64,000 nucleotides of DNA from Climacteris rufus (taxonomy: Eukaryota; Chordata; Aves; Passeriformes; Climacteridae): assembly GCA_013398175.1 (NCBI GenBank), contig VZRZ01003922.1:161164-225163 (forward strand), in the 5' to 3' direction. The notes beneath the pieces were generated by a model. It was not told the DNA's origin and searched no databases. It was given only the letters and a program-made list of their open reading frames with translations. The translations under genes were made by a program, and so were the position numbers. Shown in pieces: positions 1-13,000 of this stretch. Every line of letters starts with the position of its first letter. The first letter of the stretch is position 1.

Positions 1-2892
1 TTTTTAATTTAGGAGAAAACAAGTGTGCAATAGCCTTCAGATAAAGTTACCTCAGTCCAGGTCAGAATTTACATTAACCTAAGACAGATCAATGGCTTTT
101 GGACGTACAAATAGTCTAATATTTATTTGATTGATCAAAGTGGTCACTTGAGAACCCTAAAATTATTATCTCCTTTATGCATGAGATCTGCCATCTGAGT
201 AAGTTGCCTGTGAGAGGGAAACTTTCATAGTGTTACTGCAAAAGCTCTGCTGACAAAATCTTACAAACCAGGTTCTTAAAGTGAGTGCTCATTTTAATAC
301 TGCATGAAGATCAACATTTGAATGTATCTTTCATTTTAATGAAAGGAAGCAATGTACACTTTCCACAGCCAGCTGTACTATTTTTCAGAAACAAGATTTT
401 ATGGCTTGATACCTTTAACAGCTTAGCAATCACAGTTACCAGTTGCAGTAAATGCCAAAGCAAACCTGAAGCTGGCCTGTACAGTGTAAGAGATTTCTGC
501 ACATATTTACAACATTGTTTAATGTGAAGCTTGCCAATGTGCCCATTACTGCAGTGCAAAAAGAAGTGTGTATGATTCTGGGTAGGACTGAAACCCTGTG
601 GTGCATTTCTTAAATGAATGTTTGCATTTGTAGTATATATTATTATCTCCAGTCTACAAAAATGCAGACATACCATCATGTCATTTAGATCAGCATGACC
701 AACTTTAAACACTCATTGAAAATAGCTACAAAATCTTTTAGTTGTACAAACCAATTCATTTGATTGGTTATGCAAATTGGTGTTTGTTCCATTGCCCTCC
801 CAAATTTCTTGAATTTCTCTTTCTTCTAGATTTTTTTTAAAGTAGATTGCCTTGGGTTTTTCCTGACAAGATATTGTTAATGATATATCTGTGCAGTGGC
901 TAACATAATCGGCCCTAAACTTACCTGAAATATCAATGGAAAACATTCCATCTGCCCCCAATCAACATTAAGGTAACAATAATGTAATAATGTAGAGCAG
1001 AGAAATTTTGTGATCCAAAACCAAAAAGCCAAATATACTGCTGAAATATAATGTTAATATTAACCTAGATGAATCTCAGTTTCAGTTACAAAAATCAGAA
1101 AGAAATGCAAATTTTTTTCAGTAACATTTGTTTCCATTTGACTGACTTGGTATCTTGATACGACTGAGTACTGCTCCACTTTTATGTATCTTGACCTTCA
1201 AACATACATTGGTGATATGCATTATCTCAAAGCAGCTTTGTTTACCATGTGCTTGCTTTTATGAATTTTACACAGTCTAACTCAAGATTCAATCTGATGA
1301 TGAAGCAATGTGATCTAATAGCTAGGTGATATCAGAATGGGCAGGCTTGCTCCCCTCTTCCATCTCTTCCCCTTGTCCTGGACAAGTTCTCCAGCCACTT
1401 TCTCTGTGCTGACACTGACACATGACAAATCTGTTTAGTGGAGGTAAATCACCAGAAAATTATCACTTTTTTTGGCAGAATTAGAATTTTGCTCCTTCAT
1501 CTTCATGAACTATTCTACTGTGTGGTCACACAAATGGTGGTGCTGATGCAAGGGCAGAAAGAGCAGGTGACTGAAGCAGGCAAAGAAGGAATGGCAGAAG
1601 AATTTTGCCACTGCCAGTGGCACCTGGTCATTAGATCAGCACAGTTGTACCTCCAAATTAGACCTTTCAGTACAAACTGAAGAGACAAGAGTTTTCCTTA
1701 AGGTAAGACTGAAAAATATACGTAATATAGGAACATATAATGAAATGGTATTTGAGGTCCAGCAGGTGTGTTCTTCCCTGTTGTACTAAAAGGCACTTTA
1801 CTACTTGTCACCAGACTTGGAAAGTATTTTAGTCATTAAAAGAATTCACATAATGGAAAAATGTTAATCAACAGTATGATAAGTTATAAACTGTATCTCT
1901 AAAGAAAAAAAGCAGAAAGACAATTAGCCCAGTGCTTTTCTTCAACAAACATGGGGAAACATATCCAATTATCTTGGAAAGAGCAAATTAAAGTAAAATG
2001 AATAATCTAAATGCCGGAACTAAATATTTCATTTTATAATTACCTTTCTCAAGAAGCTGGTTTCAACCCAAACTGTGAAATACTCTCAATCTGTCATGTT
2101 TGCAAGCTGTATCAACAGCACGGTTGTTGCTCCCTTGCCTTTGTGTATATTGTGCTTGGCATCAGCAAGTAACCAAACTGACATTAAACATACTCATTTC
2201 TGAGAAGGGTTTTCAAATGTCTGAATATTTGGCTTGAATCTATCAGAATAAAGATAAAGGTGTATCAAAAAAAGGAGTCTTAGTCAGTCTTTTCATTACA
2301 GGAATTTTAAAAAGGAAGGAATATGACATAACATGTCTCTATGCACATGGTTAGCAGCATGTGACTGCAGAATGTGAACATATGCACAAGAGGGAGAGGA
2401 AGAAACGAGGTCTTTTTGTTTGAAAAATCTGTGTGCAACACAGGCATAACTGCAATGTAATACTGACAGAGTGGATGGATATTAAAACTGTTCTGTGTTT
2501 ATGACAGACATGAGAAAAGGAAAGCCATAGAATGGCATTTTTTGCTTGCAGATTTGCAGAAGGATATTGAGAACACTGTGTATCACAGATTATTTCTTTC
2601 TTACAATCTCACAGAGCATGATGCAATTCATTATCAGTTAATTCTACTGATCCTACATGACAAAACTAGGATTGAAATTACAACATCTTGAAAGAGTTAC
2701 TGCATCAGGTACTGGCATCGAAGCAGGGGGAAAAAAAAAGTTGATTTTTATGTATGTAAAATTTAAACTGGAAGAGTTGGACCTTGCCTGCAGACGGCAT
2801 AAATAAGATTCCTTACAAGCAGTAAGGGTGTGGTGGTGGTACCAACCTAGATGTGCTTTTCATCTACAAGAAATCAGTATGGGAATGAAAAT

Positions 2893-2918
2893 ACATATAT
2901 ATATATATATACATATAT
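2893..2918. repeat. AT dinucleotide microsatellite
   Basis: An interrupted (AT)n run, potentially polymorphic. Confidence 0.9.
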
Positions 2919-5818
2919 AGCATGAGAATACATAAAAGGAAATCCCATTATGATGAAAATGGGAATTAGAATATGCCAGACTGATAAAGTGTGGCCAAGC
3001 AATGGTAGGTCACTGATGAATGAGTTACCTTCAAACAATAACTGGTAACTACAGATTGTTGACCAGGAAAGAATTGAATACATCTGTGAAAAATACACAT
3101 CTCAGAGGTTTTCTCTACATTAGTGCTCTTTCTTGCTACCCTTTCATTGCACCACTGGTCACTATCAGAGATAGCAGGCTGAGTACAAGTTTAACTCTGG
3201 GTTTCTGCTCATAGAAGAAACCAAATTAAGACAGTACATGGTTGTGAAGTTTACCACCATGAGAAAACACTCCAACCCTATTCCTTCTTACCAATACTGG
3301 AAGAGAAAAAATATAATAATGTAATTTTTCAAATGCAGTTTGTTTAAATTACCAAGTTTGCAAAGTCAAATGTTGAAAAGCAAGATAAAAATACAAATTT
3401 GCACTTGCAGTTTTTATTTGACTTCAAGTATATGAATTCTGATAGACTTAGTGACATAATAATTTCTTTTTATGATTCCTCCAATTCACTTACTTCTCTG
3501 AGCCAGAATGTGCAGAGAAATACAGGAAAAAAGGTGGATTGTCTCATGGGTAAGGTCTGCTGCCCCAGATACATGGGATATCCTTCTTGTCATTGTCTTA
3601 AAAGACTAAAGTGATATTCAATAATTCATCTCAACCAATTTTTCCCAGGAAAAACACAAACACTGGCCACATTGCCTAGATACCTGATTTGGAGCATCTG
3701 TAATCTGTTTTTGTAGTTTTTCCACTAACTATAAATGAAGGAGATGCATTATAAAAATAAGTGCTGTGAATTACAGGAGTTTCATGTTCTAAAGCTCAAG
3801 CAATATGCAAATATTTATGGCAAAAAGGTGGAGAGGAATAGATAAAACCCAGGGTGAATATGGTAGGCTACAAAAGAGAGGTAAATAATTTGTCAGAGGG
3901 CACAGGAGAAAATGCCACGGTGATCAGAGCTAGCAAAGCAAGGAGAGGTATGAGTATCTTTGTCTTTCCCTCAGTTAATGTATGCCTGATTTAGACTGAT
4001 TGACACTGCACTTTAAAGACAAAAACTAAGTCATGAAATCTTTCAAATTATCATATTTGACTGAATTTTCGTCCACTGATTTTACTCCACCTGCAGCGCA
4101 CTAGACAAGGTAATAATTTATGATAATTATATGAAAATATACAATTAATATTCATCACCTCTCATTTCTCATCACTTTAGATGATCAGTAATGCAGAGTA
4201 AAAATGCTGTCAGATTTCTAATTGCTTTGTAATGGGCCTGAAATAGGGAAATTGTTAAAGACAAACAATCTGTCACTTGTCTGTTACCTTAACTATCTAT
4301 CACTTAAAAAAACCCTCATTAAATACATTGCTAATGAACGACAAAAGACTGTACTCAGTGTGCCCAGATGTACCTTTTTAAACAATATTGTAAATTGCTT
4401 AAATAATTCCCAAGACGTTTTCAATCATTTTTGTGGAAATTTAATGGAAAACATATATTTTCTGTGCATGTTACATCTCATTTGTTCACATCATTATGAC
4501 ATTTAGTCTATCATATGCACATCTCCTGGGAGACTAAACTTTTTCTTTTTACTGTTGACAAATCTGATCCAATTAAATTCTGGAAGAACTTAACATTCAG
4601 ATCTCTGACCCCTTACTCTTAAAAAAAAAAAAGAAATGAAGTCCATTAATAATTTAAAAATAATCCTATCTCTTCCAAGGATTTTTAATATCTAGATTAA
4701 AAAATAAGTCCAAATTTGTTTAAAATTGAATGATTTTATCTCAATTGTTCCCAAGAGACAGAACTCATAATGTTCACTTTCACCACTCTTTTTAATCAGC
4801 TGTCTACTACAGCTCTGACAGAAAAATTCACTTGAAAAAAATTCTTCTCACTGTACTGACTTAATAGCCAGGATGAAAACAGGACATCAGAAGTATCAGT
4901 GAGACCCCATAGTGAAATATTGTATTATTATTATTTGCCACATTAACTAATTGCTGATGTTAATAATTAAAATGTTGAAAAATTAAAGACAGAACAACTG
5001 CAAAAATTATTTAAGACAAAATATCCATTTTTGCATGATTTAAACATGCCCAGTCTCTTAAATTTATCAAAACCCAATTAATATTCTGTGCTTATTTATT
5101 ACAGTATAGATCAGGTTCTAAAACACTACAGTTTAAGGCAAAAGGTGTAAGAAGAATTAATGGCTGGAAATAGAAGCCGTGAAAATTCAAGTTTAGGATT
5201 AAGAACAAACTCTAACAGTAGGATGTTTAGTAGGATGTGTTGAGGCAACCCTCTCACAGGAGAGGAATTTTCCATCTTTTAATCCTGACAGTCAGACAGA
5301 ACACACTGAACTTGGAACAGTCCTGTCATAAACTCAGCCTGTGTGATCTAATGCTTTCTTCAGGTTTTATCCTATTTCTTCTATTTCTTCTAAGAATCCT
5401 ATTTCTTCTCAGCTACAAGAAAAACAAGAGAGCAGAGGAGACCATGCTTTCAGAAAACTCATAAGTAGATAAATAAAAAAGTGACCTAACCAACCCATGC
5501 AGGTGCAGTGCTTTGTATCAAGAACAACACTCCAGTGTATGCTGAAGTTTAACAAATATAAGTGCTTTCCAGAGAGGGAAATATTTGTCCAGATAGGAGT
5601 TCTAAGAAATAACTCTGCTGTCCCAACAATAAAAATGCACTAGTTGCCAAAATTGTAATTTCTCAAATATTCTGAATATTCTAAATGCTAAGTAGTCTTA
5701 CAAAGACTTGCCTTCTGCTTTTTCATAACCTGTGCATTTTTTCTTTTGTACACATAGGTACTCTGCTCCCCAGGGCCCCAGCATAAGAAGGACATGGACA
5801 TGTAGGGGTGAGTGCCGA

Positions 5819-6220
5819 AAAGGGCCATGAAGATGCTCAGAGGCTGGAGCAGCTCTGCTACAGAGACAGAGCTGGGATTGCTCAGCCTGGAGAAGAGAAG
5901 GGTTCAGGGAAACCTTCCAGCAGCCTCCCAGTGCCTGCAGGGGCTACAGGAGAGCTGGAGAGGGACTGTGTACAAGGGCAGGTAGTGACAGGACATGGGG
6001 AACTGGCTTCACACTGAAAGAGGCTTAGATGAGATATATGGAAGAAATTCTTCACTGTGAGAGAGGGGAGGCCCTGGCACAGGCTGCCCAGAGAAGCTGT
6101 GAATGCCCCAGCCCTGGAAGTGTTCCAGGCCAGGCTGGATGGGGCTTTGAAGAAGCTGGTCTAGTGGAACTGGGTGATCTTTAAAGTCCCTTCCAACCCA
6201 AACCGTTCCATGAGTCTATC
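5819..6220 (+). mobile_element. CR1 LINE fragment, 3' part
   Basis: It follows the familiar CR1 3' end from remembered consensus: a gcctggagaagagaagg-type segment, then gaagaaattcttcactgtga, then ggctgcccagagaagctgtg, ending in a cccttccaacccaaacc tail. It is 5' truncated, with an internal deletion before the tail. It is a dead copy with no coding capacity. Confidence 0.9.
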
Positions 6221-7805
6221 TGTAGCAATATAAGGCCAACACAAGCAAAAAAAAAGCAAAAGAATCTTTAGTACTCGGACTGAGATTTTGAAAAATACCA
6301 ATCCAGAAGTAAAAAATGTAGTTAAGAGTGAGAAAGTCTGGATGTTTCAGCTGTTTCTTAAAAGAATAAAATAACAAGGGCCTGGTCCATCTTGTACTCA
6401 TTTTCTATTGTAGTATTAGAAGATTACACGTAGTCCAGTTAAGTATTTCAATAATTTTTCTCCTATAATTCTGTGACAACACAGCACAATCTTATGTGAG
6501 ACTTTCAAATAAACCATCTGCTAAAAAGTTAAATATCCTCACAAAAACGTCTGGGACCACCAGCCTACATCTAAGTTATCTCAAACTAGAGAAAGAAACC
6601 TTTTAGTGTATTTAGGTGTCCAGCTCCAGTGAAATGAATAGCACCTATACATGCTTACATAATCTGTTTGAGATAATTAAGGAACTAGTGAGACCTGGTT
6701 TAACACAGATATGTGTCCCACCTTCCATTCTGGGATGTTCTCTCTGGCTTGAGATAGATCAACAGCTTCTCAAGTCATTACAACCAGACAGGGTATGATT
6801 AGCTATGACTAACACAAACATAGAGTTGTGACTTCTGATAGATTAAAAGAGAATCTGAGACACAAGGCCAGATAATCCTGCAGTGGTGCAAGAACACAAA
6901 ACTGTTACATCAAATGGCCTGTTTTCTTTTACTTTGGCAGGACTGCTGAGCATGAACAGAGAAGAACAAGTGTTTCTCATCCCAAAGTGTTCCACTGACT
7001 TCAGAGATAATTCCTCAACATATATAGTTAATTTTATATTTAACAGCTAATTACAAATAGTTATACTATTGAATGCAATTGCTCACGATCTCTCAAATAA
7101 CTCTGTGCTTCAATTCCTGTAGGAGTTGGCGTCAGGCACCAATCCTATAATGAGTTGAAATGGAAAAAACCCTATATGCAACATTTAGGAATTTTTGGCA
7201 TAAAGGTAAATATTGGAAATTGCAAATGTATGCAGTCTGTAGGAGGATATTGACCATTTCTGGTGAAAGCACAGGTGTAGTGACCAATCCCCAAGATATC
7301 AGCACAATTTTACAATTTTTTCTTTGATTTCCCCCCTTCACAACAACAGTCCCAACGAAGAAGGCAACTCATGGAACCACACTGAAACCTTTGCCTGAGA
7401 AGTAAATTCTGATTTCAAAAGGGACTACATAAATTAGCTCACACTTGGTACCTCTCATCTGTAATTGAATGATTTATGTGAAATAAATAATTACTCACAC
7501 TAGTGCTGCAGAAGGAGCAGTATGGCAGGAACAACATTTCCAGTTCTTCCTGACAATGTCTGCCCAGCCTGGCTGCTGCTCTACTCAAACAGTTCAAAGG
7601 GTATGACAACTGGTTGCTTTAATTCTAACATATCACACAAAAATATTGTCAAAGGATTATGCTACACATTTAAAGGTGTAGTGTGAACTACAGTGAAACT
7701 CTGGTAGTGTGAAACTCCAGCTTGCCTGGACTAATATTTAGAGATTTTGCTAACTAGATTTGCCTAAGCTCCCAGAAGCTGAAGTCTACAGCACCAACCT
7801 AAGCT

Positions 7806-7998
7806 TTTGCTGTTGTTGTTATTGGTTTGGGGTTTGCTTTTTGTTGGTTTTTTTTGTTTGTTTTTTTTTGGTTGGTTGGTTGGGTTGTTTTTTTGTTGTT
7901 TGTTTTGTTTTTGTTGTTTTGTTTTTTGCGTGGTTGGTTGGGTTTGGTTTGGGCGTTTGGGGTGGGAGGGGCAGGCTTTGTTTGTTTATTTGTTTGTT
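7806..7998. repeat. T/G-rich low-complexity tract
   Basis: Nearly 200 bases built from GTTT and GGTT units, directly upstream of the CpG island. It ends in a run of four G tracts (7951-7971). Confidence 0.9.
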
Positions 7999-8095
7999 TT
8001 TAACGAGGAAACGTCTTTACATCATTAAAAGCCTGCTTCCTGAGGGCAATTTTTTTCATTAGACGTTGTTCTTCCTTCCCCATTAGGACGAATAT

Positions 8096-8996
8096 TTCCT
8101 GAAAAGAAACCACCGCCTTACCCCGCTGCCACGGCCGGGGCTGCCGAGCTCCGCCTGCGGGGCGGGCAGCGGGGGGAGCCCCGCAGGGCGGGCGGGCAAA
8201 GGGAGGCGGAGTCCCTGCGGAGAGAGCGGCTGTGGGGCGGCCCGGGCTGCGAGCGAGGAGGACCGGGATGGACAGCGGTGCCTCTCGCAGCGAACCCCCG
8301 AGAGACGGAACCCCCGGGGAGGGCGGGAGAGGAGCCGCGGCCGGGACCGGGACCGGGAGCAGCGCTGAGGAGCCGCGGTCGCCATGGGGACGCGTCGGGC
8401 CGCGCTTCCTGCCGGTGCGGCGCCATTACTGCCCGGCTGGAAACAGCCGCGGCGGCGCGGGAGCCACGCGCGCTGCGGCCCCCGCCAAGCTAAAGGGCCT
8501 CAAGGCGTGCGGCGCCACGGGGGAGCGGACGGGTGTTTCCCGGCGGACGAGTTGCGCGGGGCACAGCCATGGACGGTGCGGAGCAGGTGGGTGCGGGGGG
8601 CCGCCGCTGCCGGGGAGGGGCCGGCGGAGCCGAGGGGAGCTGGGCCGGGCCGGGCAGCGCGGGGGGACCGGGAAGGGTCGGAGGGCGGGGAGCGGGCGTG
8701 CTGGGGGGCTTCGGGCAGGGCTGCGGCGGCTTCATTGGCTCCGTTCCGCCTGCTGCGGAGGCCCGAGGTCCCGCCCGCCGTGGTTGTGCGGTGGGTCCGC
8801 TGTGGCGGGGAGCGGTGTCCGAGAGCGCGGTCCGGCGCTGCCTTCCTGCGTGTCCTCCAAAGCCCGGGTGGCATCCCCAGCGAGAAAGCGGAGAGCGAGG
8901 TCTGCGGGCCGGGGGCCACACTGCAGGGGTTGTGCCGGCGGTCTGCTCCTGGCTCTGCCCACGTTGAAAAACATCGTGTTCTTTCCGCATGAAAGA
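8096..8996 (+). promoter_or_regulatory. DNAJC24: CpG island, DNAJC24 promoter and untranslated exon 1
   Basis: A sharp block of about 900 bases is very GC-rich and dense in CpG, in contrast with the AT-rich DNA on both sides. It holds several GGGCGG-type boxes (for example near 8160-8205) and an inverted CCAAT box at 8734-8738. It lies about 1 kb upstream of the first coding exon, so it is the expected housekeeping promoter. A candidate exon 1 donor (GAGCAG|gtgggt) is at 8587. No TATA box or single start site can be fixed. In human the neighbouring DCDC1 lies head-to-head with DNAJC24, so the island may be bidirectional; that is inference. Confidence 0.85.
8569..8586 (+). other. Candidate upstream ORF start in DNAJC24 exon 1
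   Basis: An ATG in strong context (cagccATGG) opens six codons, MDGAEQ, and meets a plausible donor (CAG|gtgggt) in phase 0. Spliced to the acceptor at 9950 it would read one more codon (TGC) and stop at TAA 9954-9956, giving a seven-residue upstream ORF 27 bases before the DNAJC24 start. The exon 1 donor is predicted, not proven. Confidence 0.4.
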
Positions 8997-9950
8997 AGGG
9001 TTGGTTGTGAAGTACAGCGGTAGGCACCAGGAAACAGTTTTAGTGCTGAAGTGGACGACAAAAAATCCTGGTTTTTTTTCTACACTTAAAAAATATTTAT
9101 AGGACTTGTGTGTTTACAAAGCTTTTGTCTACTGACGGTGTTATTTCTTATCCAAAAGTTCATGGTAAATCAGCTACTGCAAGCTTAGGATGTCAGCATG
9201 CCTAAGAATCTGGTTGAAGCTCAGGTGTTGCCGTTCTCTTACTGGCACTCAATTCTCCCGTTTATTTTTTTCTTTCTGGGTCATTAACTTCATGATAGAT
9301 GGCCAAATTTGAAAAACACAGCAAGGTAGGTTTTAGTTTGCAACCTCCACTAACTTTACTTGTTTGGGTTAATTTCTGTTTGTTTTTATATGCTCTTCTA
9401 CTTTAAGAAAGTTGTCTTCTTACTCAGCAGGATGAAGGAGTTCCCCATGCTATGAGTGTCATTTTGTGAAAACCAAGGCATACATTTTCTTGTGTCTTCT
9501 TGTATGTATCTTATTCCCAAATTGACAAAATGTCACACTTTTGTGTACTTCAGTTTTTCATGTAGTAAATACAGTATTGCTTTAGAATCAAAAGTGTGTA
9601 TTGTAAAAGGTGTCTTTATAACCTGGCTTGCTTCAAAACAGTTCATTTGACACACAGAGAGATTTTTAAAGAAGTGTGGATGGCTATTGAAACATGATGT
9701 GCTGAGGAACTTAGGAAACAAACATTTCACATATGGCTGAGGAACTTAGGAAACAAACACTTCACATCTGTGGGATGGAATTAAAGTGGTTATTTGCACA
9801 ATAGCTCTCATGTGAGGGTGTAGAGGTGCTTGAGGGCTACACGTGGGCACACTCCATTTTGTGATCCTGTAGTTTGCCACGTGTCCTCCTTTTTGCTTTT
9901 TCTGTTCCTCTTTCAAACTCTGATTATATTTCTTTGATTTTCTCACACAG
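8587..9950 (+). other. DNAJC24 intron 1
   Basis: The left part is still CpG island; the rest is ordinary AT-rich intron. A 35-base unit is tandemly duplicated at 9701-9770. The donor at 8587 is predicted, so the left border is uncertain. Confidence 0.5.
9701..9770. repeat. Tandem duplication, 35-base unit
   Basis: Two adjacent copies (9701-9735 and 9736-9770) beginning gctgaggaacttaggaaaca, with only a few differences. It lies about 200 bases before DNAJC24 exon 2. Confidence 0.9.
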
Positions 9951-10091
9951 TGCTAAGAAGGTGATTTCAAAGCCAGCCAGGCCATGGCCTTTGGAAGGCT
10001 AACCCAGAAGGACTGGTACAAGGTCCTGGGTGCCAAACCATCGGACAGCCCGGCAGAACTCAAACGGAAGTACCAAAAACTTGCTTTGTTG
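9951..10091 (+). CDS. DNAJC24: DNAJC24 exon 2 (5' UTR end and first coding exon)
   Basis: The acceptor is ctcacacag at 9942-9950 and the donor is TTG|gtaagt, with GT at 10092. Bases 9951-9983 are untranslated and the CDS runs 9984-10091, 36 codons ending in phase 0. It encodes the first half of the J domain, up to the residue before YHPDK. An in-frame TAA at 9954-9956 blocks any read-through from exon 1 when this acceptor is used. Confidence 0.93.
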
Positions 10092-13000
10092 GTAAGTCTG
10101 TGCTTGTTAGTTAACATGTGCAAAAATAATTTTTAGAAAGCAGTAAGATAATAGTTACAGGTTTTGTTTTTACTGTTTTTGTCTCAATGTCATTGATCAG
10201 AGTGTGTTTATAATATCAGTTCCCTAAGGTTGTTCTAAGTTTGAAATAAACATCTGGAGTTGGAGTTATCAGTGGATTTGCAAAGAGGGGTTGTGGTGTT
10301 CTGGTTCCAAAACACTGATGTGTCTGCCTGCTTTGCTAAACTGAGACAAATACTTGTTTATCAGGTGCTGGATAATCAGGAACACAGGTAAAGAGTGTTT
10401 GTAGTGTTTGTAGGACATTAAATTTCCTAATTGATAGTTGTGGGATTTACTATCATGCATGTGCAGTTACGTGAGGCTGAATGCAACCTCAAGTACAAAA
10501 AGACCAGATGCAAAGAACAAAAAGAAGTTTTCTTCCTGATAGCCTGCAGTAATGGAATAGAACATGTATAAGAGGAAATGATGTTAATTTCATTTGAAAG
10601 TTTCTGGTGAGTTTTTGTGGAGTTGTATTCTTGGTCATGCATCAAGACTTCATGTTCTGGGAATTCCCTTAATTTCTTCTGTACTCCTGCTATATGTGCA
10701 TAAGAATCTTGGAGCCTTACCAGATTACTTTGTGTAATTCTTGGTTATTCTGTTTTACTCCCTCCTCTGAATACAGGCATTTTGTTGAAAAGGTGTTTTG
10801 GTCTGGGTTTCTGAGGAAAATGGAGTGGTTTCTTCAAAACTAGTGACCTGGTAGAGAAGAAGAAAGTCAGCAGAACTCACTTTTTATAGGAAAAACTCTT
10901 TTTTTTTTAGGAAGTTGCTAGCTAGACTGTCAGTATTGGCAGGGCATTGGAGCATGTGCGTGGCATATCTTGATTGGTTTGAGATGTCAGAACGAATGTG
11001 GTAAGAACTTGGGATTTTTAAGTGAGATAAAGAGAATGCCAGTGACCAGGAGACTGAGTTTTGTTAGAGATGAAATAAATTCATGTTTTTCTGGGGGGAA
11101 GGGGGGTTGATTGTTTATTTTTATTTTGATGTGGGTTTCTTTAAATTATTTTATTTCTAACCCCTATAGAAATGGTTTTAAAGTTTGGTTGTTTCACCAG
11201 TATGTTCCAGTTTTACACATTTTGATATTCTTCAGTTGAATTTCCTAGGCAACCCTGCTGTACATCTGGTTCCCCTCAGTGCTTCCTGTGAGCTTACTTC
11301 TTTGTCTGAAACTGATTCATGTACTTAGTCTTAAGTTTCAGCATCTGACAGGATGTTTGCATGTATATATAGGACATAAATCCTTTGGTTCCACTATTAA
11401 ATACTGATTTTTCTAATGCAGGAGAGGGCTTTGGAAACCAAGCTTCTTAGTTCTGCTTTGAATAGAGATAGTTGTTTTCTTGGACCTCCTCATGTTTTTG
11501 TTCTATTGAATTACTGGTAAAATGTGACTAAAAGGTTAGTAATGATCTGTTTGTTCTTAATGAAGGGGATGACTACAGTGTAAAATACCTCTTGTGTTCA
11601 GATGGGGTTAATTTAAGCTGAATACTGTAATGGAAGTAATATATTTCTTTTCCTATGAATGGATTTATAATAAAGGAATTAAAATCATATGTATGGTTCA
11701 GAGCTGTTATAGTAATGAGACTATGTAGTCCTTTTCTTGTATGAATTTTTTTTAATGAAACTTGGTGTTATGGAGCTGTACTTTGATGTAATTTCATGTA
11801 ATTATTTTGGGGTGTATGAAGTGAGAACTATCAAAGCTTACAACTGTGTGTCTATGTCTTTAACTGGTTTTAGTTGAGTTTTAGAAGATTAAAGTGTTAT
11901 TTTAATATACAAGCATTTCTTTAGCACCGGTATATTTCCAACCTAATTGGTTAGTGCTCTTTATTTGAAAAGTCAGTGAGAAGTGTTAGAGAAAATGCAG
12001 ATACCCTTTTTTTTCCTTTGGTATCTGTGTTGGATCTCTCTGACTAAAAGGCCACACTGATGTTTACTTGTAGGTGTTTTCCCAAGGCAGATCTGCTGCT
12101 TGTCTGTTGTTGTTACCATATGTCCTGTCTCTGCTCATCTTTTTCTCTTAGCTGAACTGTTACAGACTCTACTTGATTGTCTACTTACTAATGCAGCATC
12201 TAGCACAGTCACTCTGGCGTCTCTAAAAACGTGGTGGTAATGAAACCAGGATGATTTTTATGCACCTTAAACCCCCACTGGCTATGGGAGTGACAGGGGG
12301 CTACAGGCTGCAGTGTGTATTTTCCCTAAAAGATGTTCCTGCAGCACACAGAGTGTGAAAGTGCCATGGTCATTGCTGAGTTGAGAGGTTCCGTGGCTGA
12401 AAACAGCCATGGAAAAAAAGCTGTAAGATATACTTGAAAGAAAAGTCTGCCATGGCATGTTAACACCAAAATGTTCTCTCTGATTCAGGGGTTCATGAGC
12501 TCTGGACTTCCAAACATTGGCTGTAGAAGGGAGGTGTTGCTGAAGGTGTGTCTTACCCTGATGCTGTTCCCTGAGCATCCACTGCTCATGGTTAGTAAAT
12601 CCAGCACTGGGTGGATTTGTTGTGTTAACCTTTTGTGTCCTGTTCAGATGAAGCTCCTCCCTTGCTCCCCAGGCTTGTGCAGCTCCAAATGCCCAAGTGC
12701 TTGTTGGTTTCTCTGATGCTGCTCTTGGAGATGGGGGTGGTACAAGTGGCACTGCCATTGGCAAGGGCAGGGGACAGGGCTGCTTGCAGGTACATGCAGG
12801 TTTTTCAGTGCTCTGCTAGTAGCCATTTACTGGAGTAGTTCCAGTTTAGAAGCTGGAATAGCAGATAAACACAGCCATATATTGCTTTTTAAAATATTTC
12901 TTGTCAAATTTTATGGTCAGTACAGAATGTTTTCTGATTTTTATGTGGCAGCAGAAGTTAATCTCCTGAAGAGCCGTGCTGTGCCCAGTAGTCTTAACAT

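Larger units (their letters stand above)
1..8080. other. Upstream AT-rich region, no gene recognised
   Basis: No exon of a known protein could be recognised on either strand. By human synteny this side should lead to DCDC1, transcribed leftwards, but no DCDC1 coding exon was identified. The contents that can be named are a CR1 copy at 5819-6220, an AT microsatellite near 2893 and a T/G-rich tract at 7806-7998. A lone strong - strand donor (CAG|gtaagt) is at 925. Confidence 0.6.

Noticed and set aside
7760..8062. Phe/Val/Leu-rich 100-codon frame
   Set aside because: Produced by the T/G low-complexity tract.
8232..9061. Long overlapping open frames (up to 263 codons) on both strands of the CpG island
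   Set aside because: GC-rich DNA has few stop codons; the translations are Gly/Arg/Pro-rich with no domain, and the region fits a promoter.
12282..12764. 160-codon open frame on the - strand
   Set aside because: Intronic, no domain recognised; the GC-richer context explains its length.
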